Assembly (NCBI GenBank): GCA_946478635.1
Contig: CAMLCX010000357.1
Coordinates: 1-5,460 of the forward strand
Direction: 5' to 3'
Origin: an uncultured Pseudomonadota bacterium
Lineage (GTDB): Bacteria; Desulfobacterota_B; Binatia; UBA9968
DNA: 5,460 nt
The notes beneath the pieces were generated by a model. It did not search any database. It had not been told where the DNA came from and saw only the letters and a list, made by a program, of their open reading frames with translations. Within the stretch, counting starts at the first letter, position 1. Each line of letters begins with the position of its first letter. This document shows, piece after piece, positions 1 to 5,460 of the stretch. The translations under genes and the position numbers were made by a program.

Positions 1-122
1 TTACCCGCGGTCCGGCGCCTGTGCAAGATCTTCCAGACGCTGGATCCGCGGGTTTGGACGTCATCCGCCCGAAATAGAAAGTCTTCCCGAGAGCGATGGG
101 AACAGTCAATCGGCCGAAATCA
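1..122. other. Left-edge sequence downstream of the metalloprotease, no assignable gene
   Basis: No gene can be assigned with confidence. Two plus-strand frames could be the tail of a gene entering from the left: one stops at TAG 75-77, and another stays open into the metalloprotease gene and stops near 174. Neither has recognisable protein features. On the minus strand, TAA at 1-3 is preceded in frame by TGA at 61-63 with no start codon between, so no gene ends there. The stretch holds a 7-bp inverted repeat, CCCGCGG (4-10) and CCGCGGG (46-52), enclosing a tight hairpin, TCCAG (32-36) and CTGGA (40-44). There is no T-run, so it is not a standard intrinsic terminator. Confidence 0.4.
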
Positions 123-1148
123 CTACACACGCACGACCTTGATGGAATATTTGCCCTTGCCGCTGGCGCGGTTGTAATGACGCACCTGGATGAAATATTC
201 GCCGGCGGTTAGATCCGCATTGATCAGCGCGTTGGTGTCGATGCCGGAATCGTCATCCTCGGCGAGCAGCGCGGTCGGATTGTTTGGGCCGAACAATTTC
301 ATCACAACGTCGGTGGGACCGCGGGTGTCGATGCGATAGCGCCCGTCCTGGGGAGTGGTAAAGCGATAAAGATCCTCTTCGCCGAACTTGCCGATCTCCG
401 CGGCGGTGCGCTTTTTCGCGTTGACTTCGAGCTGCACCGCTGTGACCGGGGTCACTCCGGTCCTGGGATACATTTTGGCGCCGGCGATAAATTGTTTGTC
501 GATGGTTGAAAGAACATCATTGGCCTTCGTGGCAATCCCGTTGAGGGTCCAGGATGCGGGGAAGAAATAGAGCATGATCGAGTTCGGGTCGAAGTCGGTG
601 CCGTTGATCTGATCGACGCTGTATTTTCGAATGACGTTGTGCCGCGTGGTTTCCTCGTCCCAAAAATTCGGCGATTTCGCCAGCTCTTCAATAACCACCT
701 GTTCGTTCCATTGAATGCCGCCCTGGGGATTCTGGTGCTCATGCGCGAGCCCAATGGCGTGTCCAAACTCATGGGCCGCCGTGCCACCGTCAAGGAAGCC
801 GAGATTCATGGTTGGCTGGTTGACCGGAATGCCGCGGCAATCGGTGCCGATATAAGACCAGGCGCCGTCGTTCTGATCGAAGGCGATGCGGATTTCCGCG
901 CTTGGCGCGTTATTGAAATCAAACTTCAAGTTGGCGACCTGGGCCCACCAACCTGCCTGTTCCCGGGCGGTCGCCTGCTCGCTCGCGCTGCCGCCGATGA
1001 AACGAACGCGCAAAGTCGAGCCATTCATCCAGGCTTTTCCGATGGGCGATATGGCACGAGTGCGGCCCTTTGCCCGCATGGTCTGCTGCGGGCGCATCGT
1101 CTGGCTCGGTAAAGTGCGATCGATACAAATTTTTGGTCTGTCCGACAT
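123..1148 (-). CDS. Metzincin zinc metalloprotease (M12/astacin-like) with C-terminal PPC domain
   Basis: A 341-residue zinc-dependent endopeptidase. The catalytic motif HEFGHAIGLAHE lies at residues 126-137: H126, H130 and H136 fit the three zinc ligands and E127 the catalytic base of the metzincin pattern HExxHxxGxxH. The Met-turn is SIMLY at 190-194. Residues about 40-230 form the protease domain; about 257-337 match a bacterial pre-peptidase C-terminal (PPC) domain, with the usual Asp-rich stretch (AEDDDSGIDTN) and a closing GEYFIQV strand. PPC domains normally occur on exported proteases and are often clipped off. The start at 1148 is chosen over the longer frame (from 1208) because AGGAGG lies 10 bases before it and the sequence MSDRPKICIDRTLP begins there. 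There is no hydrophobic signal peptide with either start, which is odd for this architecture. The natural substrate is unknown. The gene stands alone, with a long upstream gap. Confidence 0.9.
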   Translation of the reverse strand: MSDRPKICIDRTLPSQTMRPQQTMRAKGRTRAISPIGKAWMNGSTLRVRFIGGSASEQATAREQAGWWAQVANLKFDFNNAPSAEIRIAFDQNDGAWSYIGTDCRGIPVNQPTMNLGFLDGGTAAHEFGHAIGLAHEHQNPQGGIQWNEQVVIEELAKSPNFWDEETTRHNVIRKYSVDQINGTDFDPNSIMLYFFPASWTLNGIATKANDVLSTIDKQFIAGAKMYPRTGVTPVTAVQLEVNAKKRTAAEIGKFGEEDLYRFTTPQDGRYRIDTRGPTDVVMKLFGPNNPTALLAEDDDSGIDTNALINADLTAGEYFIQVRHYNRASGKGKYSIKVVRV

Positions 1149-1158
1149 GATTGTTCTG

Positions 1159-1164
1159 CCTCCT
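1159..1164 (-). promoter_or_regulatory. Ribosome binding site of the metalloprotease
   Basis: AGGAGG on the minus strand, 10 bases before the ATG at 1146-1148. It supports the 341-residue start rather than an ATG 20 codons further upstream. No convincing -35/-10 pair was found upstream. Confidence 0.8.
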
Positions 1165-1518
1165 GTCTGGATAAAGTTTGTTTCCCGAACGGTGAAAGGA
1201 GAGAGCAAGCTTTATTCCAACCGGAAGGGTCATCCCTGCCAGCGAGAATGTGCATTAAACTGCGAAATCATCTCATTTTTGCAGGCAATAACGGCTTCGC
1301 CGGGGCCGCTTTGCCGGCAACTTCTGTTTACGTTCTGGTCAACGAAGTTTTCGCCGAACATTTCTGTACCCACGTTGATGAGTGCCCCCGGTCATCCTCG
1401 TCGTCTCCTCAGGATCTGCTGCCCGCCGGTGTTTGCGCGCTTGAACCTTTTGATCTCAACGCGCCACTCACCCTTTATGAGACGTGCCTCCGGGAAGGCA
1501 TCGATCGAAAAAAAAAGG

Positions 1519-1523
1519 GGAGG
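1519..1523 (+). promoter_or_regulatory. Ribosome binding site of the small lipoprotein
   Basis: GGAGG lies 8 bases before ATG 1532, preceded by nine consecutive A (1508-1516). An A-rich stretch before an SD is known to help ribosome recruitment. This site fixes the start at 1532 and not at an in-frame ATG 16 codons upstream, which has no such site. Confidence 0.75.
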
Positions 1524-1531
1524 AAGCTCAC

Positions 1532-1756
1532 ATGAATCGCAAGAACTTATCGGATTGTTTCGAACTGCTGATGCTCGCGACCATTTTGTTTGTCGGCGCA
1601 GTTGGGTGTGGCCCCAAGTATCGCGACGATTTGGACGGCCGTGACCGTGATTTCAGCAGGATTTCAACGCCCAAGACCGAACCGGATCGTCGGTCGGACA
1701 ACCAGAAGCAAAAGTCTCAGCCGATGCCCAAGCCGATGAAGCAGCGGACGCGCTAG
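1532..1756 (+). CDS. Small predicted lipoprotein, function unknown
   Basis: A 74-residue protein. The N-terminus is a signal sequence: a basic start (MNRKN), a hydrophobic core at about 11-22 (LLMLATILFVGA) and a lipobox-like AVGC ending at C26, so the product is probably lipidated on C26 and anchored in a membrane. The mature part, about 49 residues, is very hydrophilic: an Arg/Asp-rich stretch (RDDLDGRDRD, 31-40) followed by a Lys/Gln/Pro-rich basic tail (about 58-74). It resembles the small disordered lipoproteins often called hypothetical in Gram-negative genomes. I do not recognise a family. It stands alone, facing the aldolase gene across a 68-base convergent gap. The weak point is the lipobox, where Ala instead of Leu sits at position -3. 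Confidence 0.7.
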   Translation: MNRKNLSDCFELLMLATILFVGAVGCGPKYRDDLDGRDRDFSRISTPKTEPDRRSDNQKQKSQPMPKPMKQRTR

Positions 1757-1824
1757 AGAGATTTGGCAGCCCCGGCGGTCTGCGATGCGTCGCCTGGAAT
1801 CACACGCATGCTCCAACCCTGGTG

Positions 1825-2505
1825 TCAGTCGACGACTTCGGAAATATAATAATCGATGTAGCGCCGATTTGCATTTGGTTGATCGTGGCCTTTGACCATT
1901 TGTTCACATTCTTCCCGGCTGTGAGTTTTAAGCGCTCCCAGGGGCGCCGCCATGATCTGCAACTTTGCGGCGCGCACCAGGTCGAGACCCAGCCGAAGCA
2001 GGTTGTCGAGACTATGGGACACAACCGTGCCGCCGTGGCCGCGCAAAAGCACCGCGCTTTTGTCGCCTAGAGTGGCGGCGACCTTGTCGCCGAGCGCATG
2101 GGTGCGGATGAGCAGTGGCGAGTCGTAGATCGGCGTGCCGCGGTAAAAGTGGACGCCGGAGTTGGACAAAACCTTGATTCCCTCGCCAGCGGCGGCGACC
2201 GCGATTACTTCGTCGGGATGATAGTGCAGGATACACTGGACATCGGCCCGCGCTTTATAAATCGACGTGTGCATCGGCGTTTCGCCGTTGGGTTCGCCCG
2301 CGCCTTCGAGCTTTTTACCTTCGGCGTCGATGACGATCAGATCGCGCAAAGCGACTTTGCCGGGCGGCATGTGCGGCGTGCTGAGGATCCGCCCGTCGGC
2401 GAGACGCACCGTCAAGTGGCCGTAGCCGTCGATGACGCGCTGCTTTTGCAGCACCTTGCAAACCAAGACCATTTTTTCTTTTGTCGCTTCGACTACGTCG
2501 ATCAT
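1825..2505 (-). CDS. Class II aldolase/adducin family protein (aldolase or decarboxylase)
   Basis: A 226-residue cytoplasmic metalloenzyme of the class II aldolase/adducin fold, close to the family's usual length. Visible motifs: GETPMHTSIY (74-83), where E75 fits the conserved acidic residue; HYHP (94-97), with H94 and H96 as metal ligands; and RGHGG (155-159), with H157 as the third ligand. Family members do retro-aldol cleavage of sugar phosphates (fuculose-phosphate aldolase type) or decarboxylate aromatic-derived acids (HCOMODA decarboxylase type). The LLRGHG and following helix look more like the latter group, but that is an impression. The start at 2505 is set by GAGGAG five bases upstream; a longer frame from 2607 would overlap the hydrolase gene. 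It is the second gene of an operon, 26 bases after the hydrolase stop, so the two probably act in one pathway. The substrate is unknown. Confidence 0.9.
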   Translation of the reverse strand: MIDVVEATKEKMVLVCKVLQKQRVIDGYGHLTVRLADGRILSTPHMPPGKVALRDLIVIDAEGKKLEGAGEPNGETPMHTSIYKARADVQCILHYHPDEVIAVAAAGEGIKVLSNSGVHFYRGTPIYDSPLLIRTHALGDKVAATLGDKSAVLLRGHGGTVVSHSLDNLLRLGLDLVRAAKLQIMAAPLGALKTHSREECEQMVKGHDQPNANRRYIDYYISEVVD

Positions 2506-2510
2506 TTGCT

Positions 2511-2516
2511 CTCCTC
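2511..2516 (-). promoter_or_regulatory. Ribosome binding site of the class II aldolase
   Basis: GAGGAG on the minus strand, five bases before the ATG at 2503-2505 and within the 26-base gap after the hydrolase stop. It decides the start against the longer 260-residue frame. Confidence 0.75.
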
Positions 2517-2531
2517 GCTCTCGTGGATTGA

Positions 2532-3380
2532 TTAGGCTCCGATGGTCGAGGACCGCTTGATAAAACCGGCGAACAGCGCGGCCATTTCGCCCGCCTTTTC
2601 GTCCCATTCCTCGCGCGGGCTCAAGGGTTCGTCATAGTGCTTTGGAAACAAAACATGAACTTCGCTTTTCGCTATGAGGCGGCCGAGGGTTTCCCCGGTT
2701 TGACGGCCGTGGGTATTGTCGTTGCCGGGGACGATGCAGGCCGGAACTTTGATCGATTTGAGATCTTCTTCGGAGGCGCCGATAACGGGCAGATCCGCGC
2801 CTTTGAGAAAATACTCGCGCCAGTGAGACATCACGTCGATGAAACGCGCGGGATTCATCTGCATGAGGGCGTCGCGGTTCTCGGCTCTGGCTTCGATGCG
2901 CTCTTTCCAATGTTCCATCTCGCAGACGGCGGCCATGCCGCTTTTTTTTGCGGCTTCGATAAATTGGCCATAATACTCTTCAGCCAGGCGCTCGCAGGCA
3001 AAGCGCCCGCCGGTGACCCGCCAGAGCAGCAGGCCGCGAACAGATTGGGGGTGACGCAGCGCGAATAGCAACGCCGTTCGGCAACCCGATGAGCTGCCGC
3101 CGACGAACGCGGGAAGGGCGCCGAGTTGCGACATCAGCTCATGAATATCGTCCGCCCAGATTTCGTATTCGGACTCAGCACCGTCGATGACCACGTCGGA
3201 AGCGCCGCAGTTGCGCCGGTCGAAGACCACTACGCGATGGCCTTCAGCCGCCAGTCGAGTGGCGAGCAGCTCGATGCCGCTGATGTCGCGCCGGCCTCCG
3301 GGAGAAAGTGCCACCCACGGACCCTGTTCGCCGAGGACTTTGTAGTTCATGTTAATACCGCGGACTTTTGCGATTGGCAT
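2532..3380 (-). CDS. Alpha/beta hydrolase
   Basis: A 282-residue serine hydrolase of the alpha/beta fold, with no signal peptide, so likely cytoplasmic. The nucleophile elbow GSSSG (95-99) gives S97 as the nucleophile. The strand before it has the usual VVVFDRRNCGASD (50-62), like the DRRGxGxSD of lipase/epoxide-hydrolase/C-C hydrolase relatives. The likely acid is D221 in VPGNDNTH (217-224) and the likely base H248 in FPKHYDEP (245-252). The oxyanion region is probably SPGGRRD (26-32). The reaction type (ester, lactone or C-C hydrolysis) cannot be decided. The start at 3380 has a near-perfect SD, AAAGGAGG, six bases upstream. It is the first gene of an operon with the aldolase and is transcribed away from the ABC transporter. 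Pairing with an aldolase/decarboxylase-fold enzyme suggests catabolism of an organic acid, which is inference. Confidence 0.9.
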   Translation of the reverse strand: MPIAKVRGINMNYKVLGEQGPWVALSPGGRRDISGIELLATRLAAEGHRVVVFDRRNCGASDVVIDGAESEYEIWADDIHELMSQLGALPAFVGGSSSGCRTALLFALRHPQSVRGLLLWRVTGGRFACERLAEEYYGQFIEAAKKSGMAAVCEMEHWKERIEARAENRDALMQMNPARFIDVMSHWREYFLKGADLPVIGASEEDLKSIKVPACIVPGNDNTHGRQTGETLGRLIAKSEVHVLFPKHYDEPLSPREEWDEKAGEMAALFAGFIKRSSTIGA

Positions 3381-3386
3381 GACGCG

Positions 3387-3394
3387 CCTCCTTT
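3387..3394 (-). promoter_or_regulatory. Ribosome binding site of the hydrolase operon
   Basis: AAAGGAGG on the minus strand, six bases before ATG 3378-3380. It is an almost full complement to the 16S rRNA 3' end and the strongest SD in the window, implying efficient translation of the first gene. Confidence 0.85.
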
Positions 3395-3411
3395 CAACTC
3401 ACAGCGCGGAC

Positions 3412-3439
3412 ATTATCTGATGAACGACGGGTTGATCAA
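3412..3439 (-). promoter_or_regulatory. Sigma70-like promoter of the hydrolase-aldolase operon
   Basis: On the minus strand, TTGATC (3434-3439, 4 of 6 consensus bases) is followed after 16 bases by GATAAT (3412-3417, 5 of 6). Transcription would begin about 3404-3406, giving a leader of roughly 25 bases that carries the strong SD at 3387-3394. The -35 box is inside the palindrome 3430-3441, so a repressor bound there would block RNA polymerase. Position, spacing and hexamers agree, but there is no experimental proof. Confidence 0.6.
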
Positions 3440-3441
3440 CC
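3430..3441. promoter_or_regulatory. Perfect 12-bp palindrome, candidate operator
   Basis: GGTTGATCAACC reads the same on both strands. It lies in the divergent intergenic region, 49 bases before the hydrolase start, and covers the -35 hexamer of the predicted operon promoter. A dimeric regulator binding here is the natural reading. No regulator gene is in the window, so the family cannot be named. Confidence 0.5.
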
Positions 3442-3602
3442 GGTAAGTTTCGGCTTGCGCAAAATTGATTATCGGATGCGGCGGAGATGGTGGCGCGAGT
3501 TGGGAAGCAGGCGCAACCTTGCACGTCGCTATACTCATCGTTCACCGCCTGCGCCGGACGCCGCAGCAAGTGGCCCGCCCCAGGCTTTGCGGGATGGTAA
3601 GA

Positions 3603-3629
3603 AATGTTTCCAGTAATCCGAATGTTTCC
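3603..3629. repeat. Two 9-bp direct repeats upstream of the ABC transporter genes
   Basis: AATGTTTCC occurs at 3603-3611 and again at 3621-3629, 84 bases before the ATPase start. Tandem same-direction sites spaced by under two helical turns can be binding sites for an activator next to a promoter. Chance occurrence is possible for a 9-mer pair. Confidence 0.35.
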
Positions 3630-3712
3630 TTTTTTCAAGTAATTAGGATAAGTAAACTCTACGACGCCGCAATCCTTGGCCTATTTCTTGCGCCTCGGCG
3701 GATTGACAATTT

Positions 3713-4816
3713 ATGCCCATTTTAAAAGTCGAAGGGGTCACCAAACTCTTCAAAGACGTTAAAGCGCTCGATGATGTCAGTTTCGAATTTGATAAAGGTA
3801 TTCTCTCTTTTTTGGGTCCTTCCGGTTGCGGTAAGACGACCCTTCTGAGGTCGATCGCCGGGCTCGAAGTGCCCGATGCGGGGTCGATTTCGATCGCGGA
3901 TAAAGTTCAGACATCGATCGAGCACGGCATACTCGTGCCGCCTTATTCGCGCGCGATCGGTTTTGTTTTTCAAAACTACGCGCTCTGGCCCCATATGACG
4001 GTTTATAAAAACGTCGCCTTTGGTCTCAAGCTGCGCAAAAGAGCCGCGGGCGAAATCGAACGAAAAGTGATGGAATCGCTTGAGCTCGTGGGGCTCAAAG
4101 GACGCGAGCAAAGGTATCCCTCGCAGCTGAGCGGCGGGCAGCAGCAACGCGTTGCGCTGGCGCGCAGTCTGGCGCTTGAGCCGCGGCTCATTCTGCTCGA
4201 CGAGCCGCTCAGCAATTTGGACGCGAAGCTGCGCGAAGAAATGCGCGTCGAGCTCAAGCGCTTGATCAAGAAAGTCGGTATCAGCGCGCTTTACGTCACC
4301 CATGACCAGGAAGAGGCGTTTACGATTTCCGACGCGGTGGTGGTGATGGAGGGCGGCAAGATCCTTCAGTACGGCGCGCCTGACGAGATTTACAACCGGC
4401 CGCTGCATCCCTTTGTCGCTTCATTTATCGGCCACTCGATGCTGGTCGACGGCAAGGTAGTAAAAGTCGAAGGCAACGATTGCGTGGTCAACGTGCCGGA
4501 TTTCAACGGCGCGAACCTGTTATCGCCGCTGACGAAGGGCTTGGCCGCGGGAGATGCGTGCAAGGTCGTGATTCGAACGACTGAAGTGAAGCTCAGCAAC
4601 GAAAAGTTTCCCGACGGCGCGGAGAACGTGCTTGAAGGTCTCATGACCAGCCGCGAGTACCGCGGCGGTCTGACCGATCATCGCGTGCAAATAGGCTCGA
4701 AGGAAATCGTCGTTACCTCGCACAAGCTCTGTCCGATGATTCATGTCAACGGCGACGGCGGCAAGACCTTTGTCTGCATCGATCGCACATCGATCAGCCT
4801 CATCGCTATCAATTAG
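3713..4816 (+). CDS. ABC importer ATP-binding protein, FbpC/PotA type
   Basis: A 367-residue ATPase that powers a binding-protein-dependent importer at the inner face of the cytoplasmic membrane. All nucleotide-binding motifs are intact: Walker A GPSGCGKT (35-42, K41), Q-loop Q87 in FQNYALWPHMTV, signature LSGGQQQR (139-146), Walker B LILLDE (159-164, catalytic E164), D-loop SNLD (167-170) and H-loop H197 in VTHDQEEA. The region after about 240 is the C-terminal TOBE-type domain typical of iron(III), polyamine, sulfate and sugar importers. The neighbouring permease points to the iron/putative-iron/thiamine/phosphonate group, but the substrate is not determined. The start is fixed by an in-frame TGA at 3704-3706 just upstream; there is no clear SD, only GGCGGA about 10 bases before the ATG. 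The permease gene follows in the same direction, about 96 bases on. It diverges from the hydrolase operon. Confidence 0.95.
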   Translation: MPILKVEGVTKLFKDVKALDDVSFEFDKGILSFLGPSGCGKTTLLRSIAGLEVPDAGSISIADKVQTSIEHGILVPPYSRAIGFVFQNYALWPHMTVYKNVAFGLKLRKRAAGEIERKVMESLELVGLKGREQRYPSQLSGGQQQRVALARSLALEPRLILLDEPLSNLDAKLREEMRVELKRLIKKVGISALYVTHDQEEAFTISDAVVVMEGGKILQYGAPDEIYNRPLHPFVASFIGHSMLVDGKVVKVEGNDCVVNVPDFNGANLLSPLTKGLAAGDACKVVIRTTEVKLSNEKFPDGAENVLEGLMTSREYRGGLTDHRVQIGSKEIVVTSHKLCPMIHVNGDGGKTFVCIDRTSISLIAIN

Positions 4817-4882
4817 AGTAAAAGCTCGCTCGAAACGCTTATGGTTGGTAGCGCTGGATAGACTTCCCTTTGTTTGTATTTC

Positions 4883-4898
4883 GTGTCCTTTCGGACAC
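4883..4898 (+). other. Perfect 6-bp RNA hairpin between ATPase and permease genes
   Basis: GTGTCC (4883-4888) and GGACAC (4893-4898) form a perfect stem with a TTTC loop, ending two bases before the SD AGGAG at 4901-4905. There is no T-run after it, so it is not an intrinsic terminator. It could block or set ribosome access to the permease SD, or protect processed mRNA so that ATPase and permease are made in different amounts. These roles are inference. Confidence 0.5.
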
Positions 4899-4900
4899 CC

Positions 4901-4905
4901 AGGAG
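4901..4905 (+). promoter_or_regulatory. Ribosome binding site of the permease, next to an ACG codon
   Basis: AGGAG lies seven bases before ACG 4913-4915 and 13 before CTG 4919-4921. It is the best SD upstream of the permease, but no ATG, GTG or TTG occurs in frame at a usable distance from it. Confidence 0.5.
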
Positions 4906-4912
4906 TAAGGCT

Positions 4913-5460
4913 ACGGCTCTGACAAATTCCTTCAAGATCGCCTTTAAGCAAGGAACCCTTGTGCCGCTCTTCGCCAGCGCCATTGCGGGCGCGGCGATCA
5001 TCACGCCGGTGTTGGTTGTCATGTGGCGCAGCTTCACCAGCGGCCGGTTGGGTTTCGACGTCGGCTTGAATCTGGCCAACTACGCGCGCGTATTCGGCGA
5101 CAAAGATATCATGCCGATGCTCAGCAACTCGGTGGTTTACGCTGCGGGTTCGGCGCTATTGGGCACTGCAGTGGGAGCCCTGCTGGCGTGGATCGTGGCG
5201 CGCACCAATACGCCGGGTAAGACGCTGGTGGAACTGATGCCGCTCTACCCGATCTTGATGCCGACGATCATGAAAAACATCGCGTGGATTCTGTTGCTGG
5301 CGCCCAAGTCCGGCATTTTGAACGGGATGTTGCAGCAGTTCTTGGGAATCGAAACACTGGTATTCAACGCCTTTAGCATGGCCGGTATGATCTGGGTCTT
5401 CGGCCTGGCCTGCGTGCCGCTCGGCTATTTGTTTTTGCTGCCGGTGTTTCTATCCTTCGA
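4913..5460 (+). CDS. ABC importer membrane permease, N-terminal part (runs off the window)
   Basis: At least 182 residues of an inner-membrane permease of the binding-protein-dependent type, partner of the ATPase just upstream. Hydrophobic helices are at about 16-38, 73-97, 108-131 and 153-180. ANYARVFGD (55-63) and NSVVYAAGSALLGT (72-85) resemble FbpB/putative iron-transport permeases, which are usually about 500-570 residues with two fused permease domains, so this would be roughly the first third. The start is unresolved. The frame is open from 4862. ACG 4913 is placed here because it lies seven bases after AGGAG, gives M-A-L-T-N-S, and leaves a lysine-containing cytoplasmic lead before helix 1. 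Alternatives are GTG 4883 (no SD, inside a hairpin), CTG 4919, and GTG 4961 with AGGA six bases upstream, which would begin directly in helix 1 without a positive N-terminus. Confidence 0.85.

Larger units (their letters stand above)
1149..1531. other. 383-base intergenic region between divergent metalloprotease and lipoprotein genes
   Basis: It carries the SD sites of both flanking genes and presumably both promoters, but no clear -35/-10 pair stands out on either strand. A 95-codon plus-strand open frame (1248-1535) fills much of it; it looks non-coding because it has no SD and no recognisable domain. Structure seen: a perfect 10-bp palindrome TTGCCGGCAA (1311-1320), whose CCGGC can also pair with GCCGG at 1299-1303 across a 10-base loop, and a run of nine A at 1508-1516 just before the lipoprotein SD. 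Confidence 0.5.
3381..3712. other. 332-base divergent intergenic region between hydrolase operon and ABC transporter
   Basis: It contains the hydrolase promoter, SD and palindrome on its left side. On the right it holds two direct copies of AATGTTTCC (3603-3611 and 3621-3629, 18 bases start to start), followed by a T-run and an AT-rich stretch (3630-3655) where the transporter promoter probably lies, although no good -35/-10 pair can be picked. Two short GC-rich inverted repeats sit at 3549-3566 (CTGCG/CGCAG) and about 3574-3593 (CCCGC/GCGGG). Short open frames on both strands here have no SD or family features and are not called. Confidence 0.5.

Noticed and set aside
639..1112. 157-codon plus-strand open frame opposite the metalloprotease
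   Set aside because: The metalloprotease frame carries the zinc site and PPC domain; this frame shows no family features.
1248..1535. 95-codon plus-strand open frame overlapping the lipoprotein start by ATGA
   Set aside because: The overlap looks like translational coupling, but the frame has no SD, no recognisable domain and an unnatural Ser-run and Lys-run. The lipoprotein has its own strong SD, so the frame is more likely chance.
1757..1824. Possible terminator in the convergent gap, hairpin GCGA/TCGC at 1782-1793
   Set aside because: Only a 4-bp stem and no T-run on either strand; too weak to call.
2506..2607. Longer 260-residue start for the aldolase
   Set aside because: The extra 34 residues overlap the hydrolase gene and are not aldolase-like, and GAGGAG lies at the right distance from the ATG at 2505.
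3703..3708. Perfect TTGACA hexamer just before the ATPase ATG
   Set aside because: No -10 hexamer occurs at 15-19 bases downstream, and such a promoter would start transcription inside the gene.
3465..3725. 86-codon plus-strand open frame running into the ATPase start
   Set aside because: No SD, low-complexity start, no domain, and it covers the likely transporter promoter region.
3722..4408. Long minus-strand open frame (228 codons) inside the ABC ATPase gene
   Set aside because: It is antisense to a fully conserved ATPase with every motif intact and has an Arg/His-rich composition typical of a shadow frame.

Overview
The window is bacterial DNA: dense genes on both strands, strong Shine-Dalgarno (SD) sites and a moderately GC-rich composition. 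The gene mix is a metzincin with a PPC domain, a small lipoprotein, a class II aldolase paired with an alpha/beta hydrolase, and an FbpC/PotA-type ABC importer. This would suit an environmental, probably Gram-negative soil or sediment bacterium such as an uncultured deltaproteobacterium-like lineage. That placement is inference; no marker gene is present.

Layout. Positions 1-122 hold no assignable gene. A minus-strand gene (123-1148) encodes a secreted-type zinc metalloprotease of the astacin-like metzincin group with a C-terminal PPC domain but no visible signal peptide. A 383-base gap follows, then a plus-strand gene for a 74-residue lipoprotein (1532-1756). It converges on a two-gene minus-strand operon: an alpha/beta hydrolase (2532-3380) followed, after 26 bases, by a class II aldolase/adducin-family protein (1825-2505). 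The operon has a good sigma70-like promoter at 3412-3439, whose -35 hexamer lies inside a perfect 12-bp palindrome (3430-3441), a likely operator. Diverging from it on the plus strand are an ABC importer ATPase (3713-4816) and the start of its membrane permease (from about 4913, running off the right edge).

How the parts may work together. The hydrolase/aldolase pair and the ABC importer share one divergent intergenic region. The simplest reading is an uptake-and-degradation module: the importer brings in a substrate, the hydrolase cleaves it, and the aldolase-fold enzyme does an aldol cleavage or decarboxylation. The substrate cannot be read from the sequence, and no substrate-binding protein or regulator gene lies inside the window. 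The metalloprotease and lipoprotein look unrelated to this module.

Most notable details: the permease has no conventional start codon at its best SD, where an ACG sits exactly where an ATG would be expected; a perfect 6-bp hairpin lies just before that SD; and a palindrome overlaps the promoter of the catabolic operon. I found no convincing evidence of a wholly new system.
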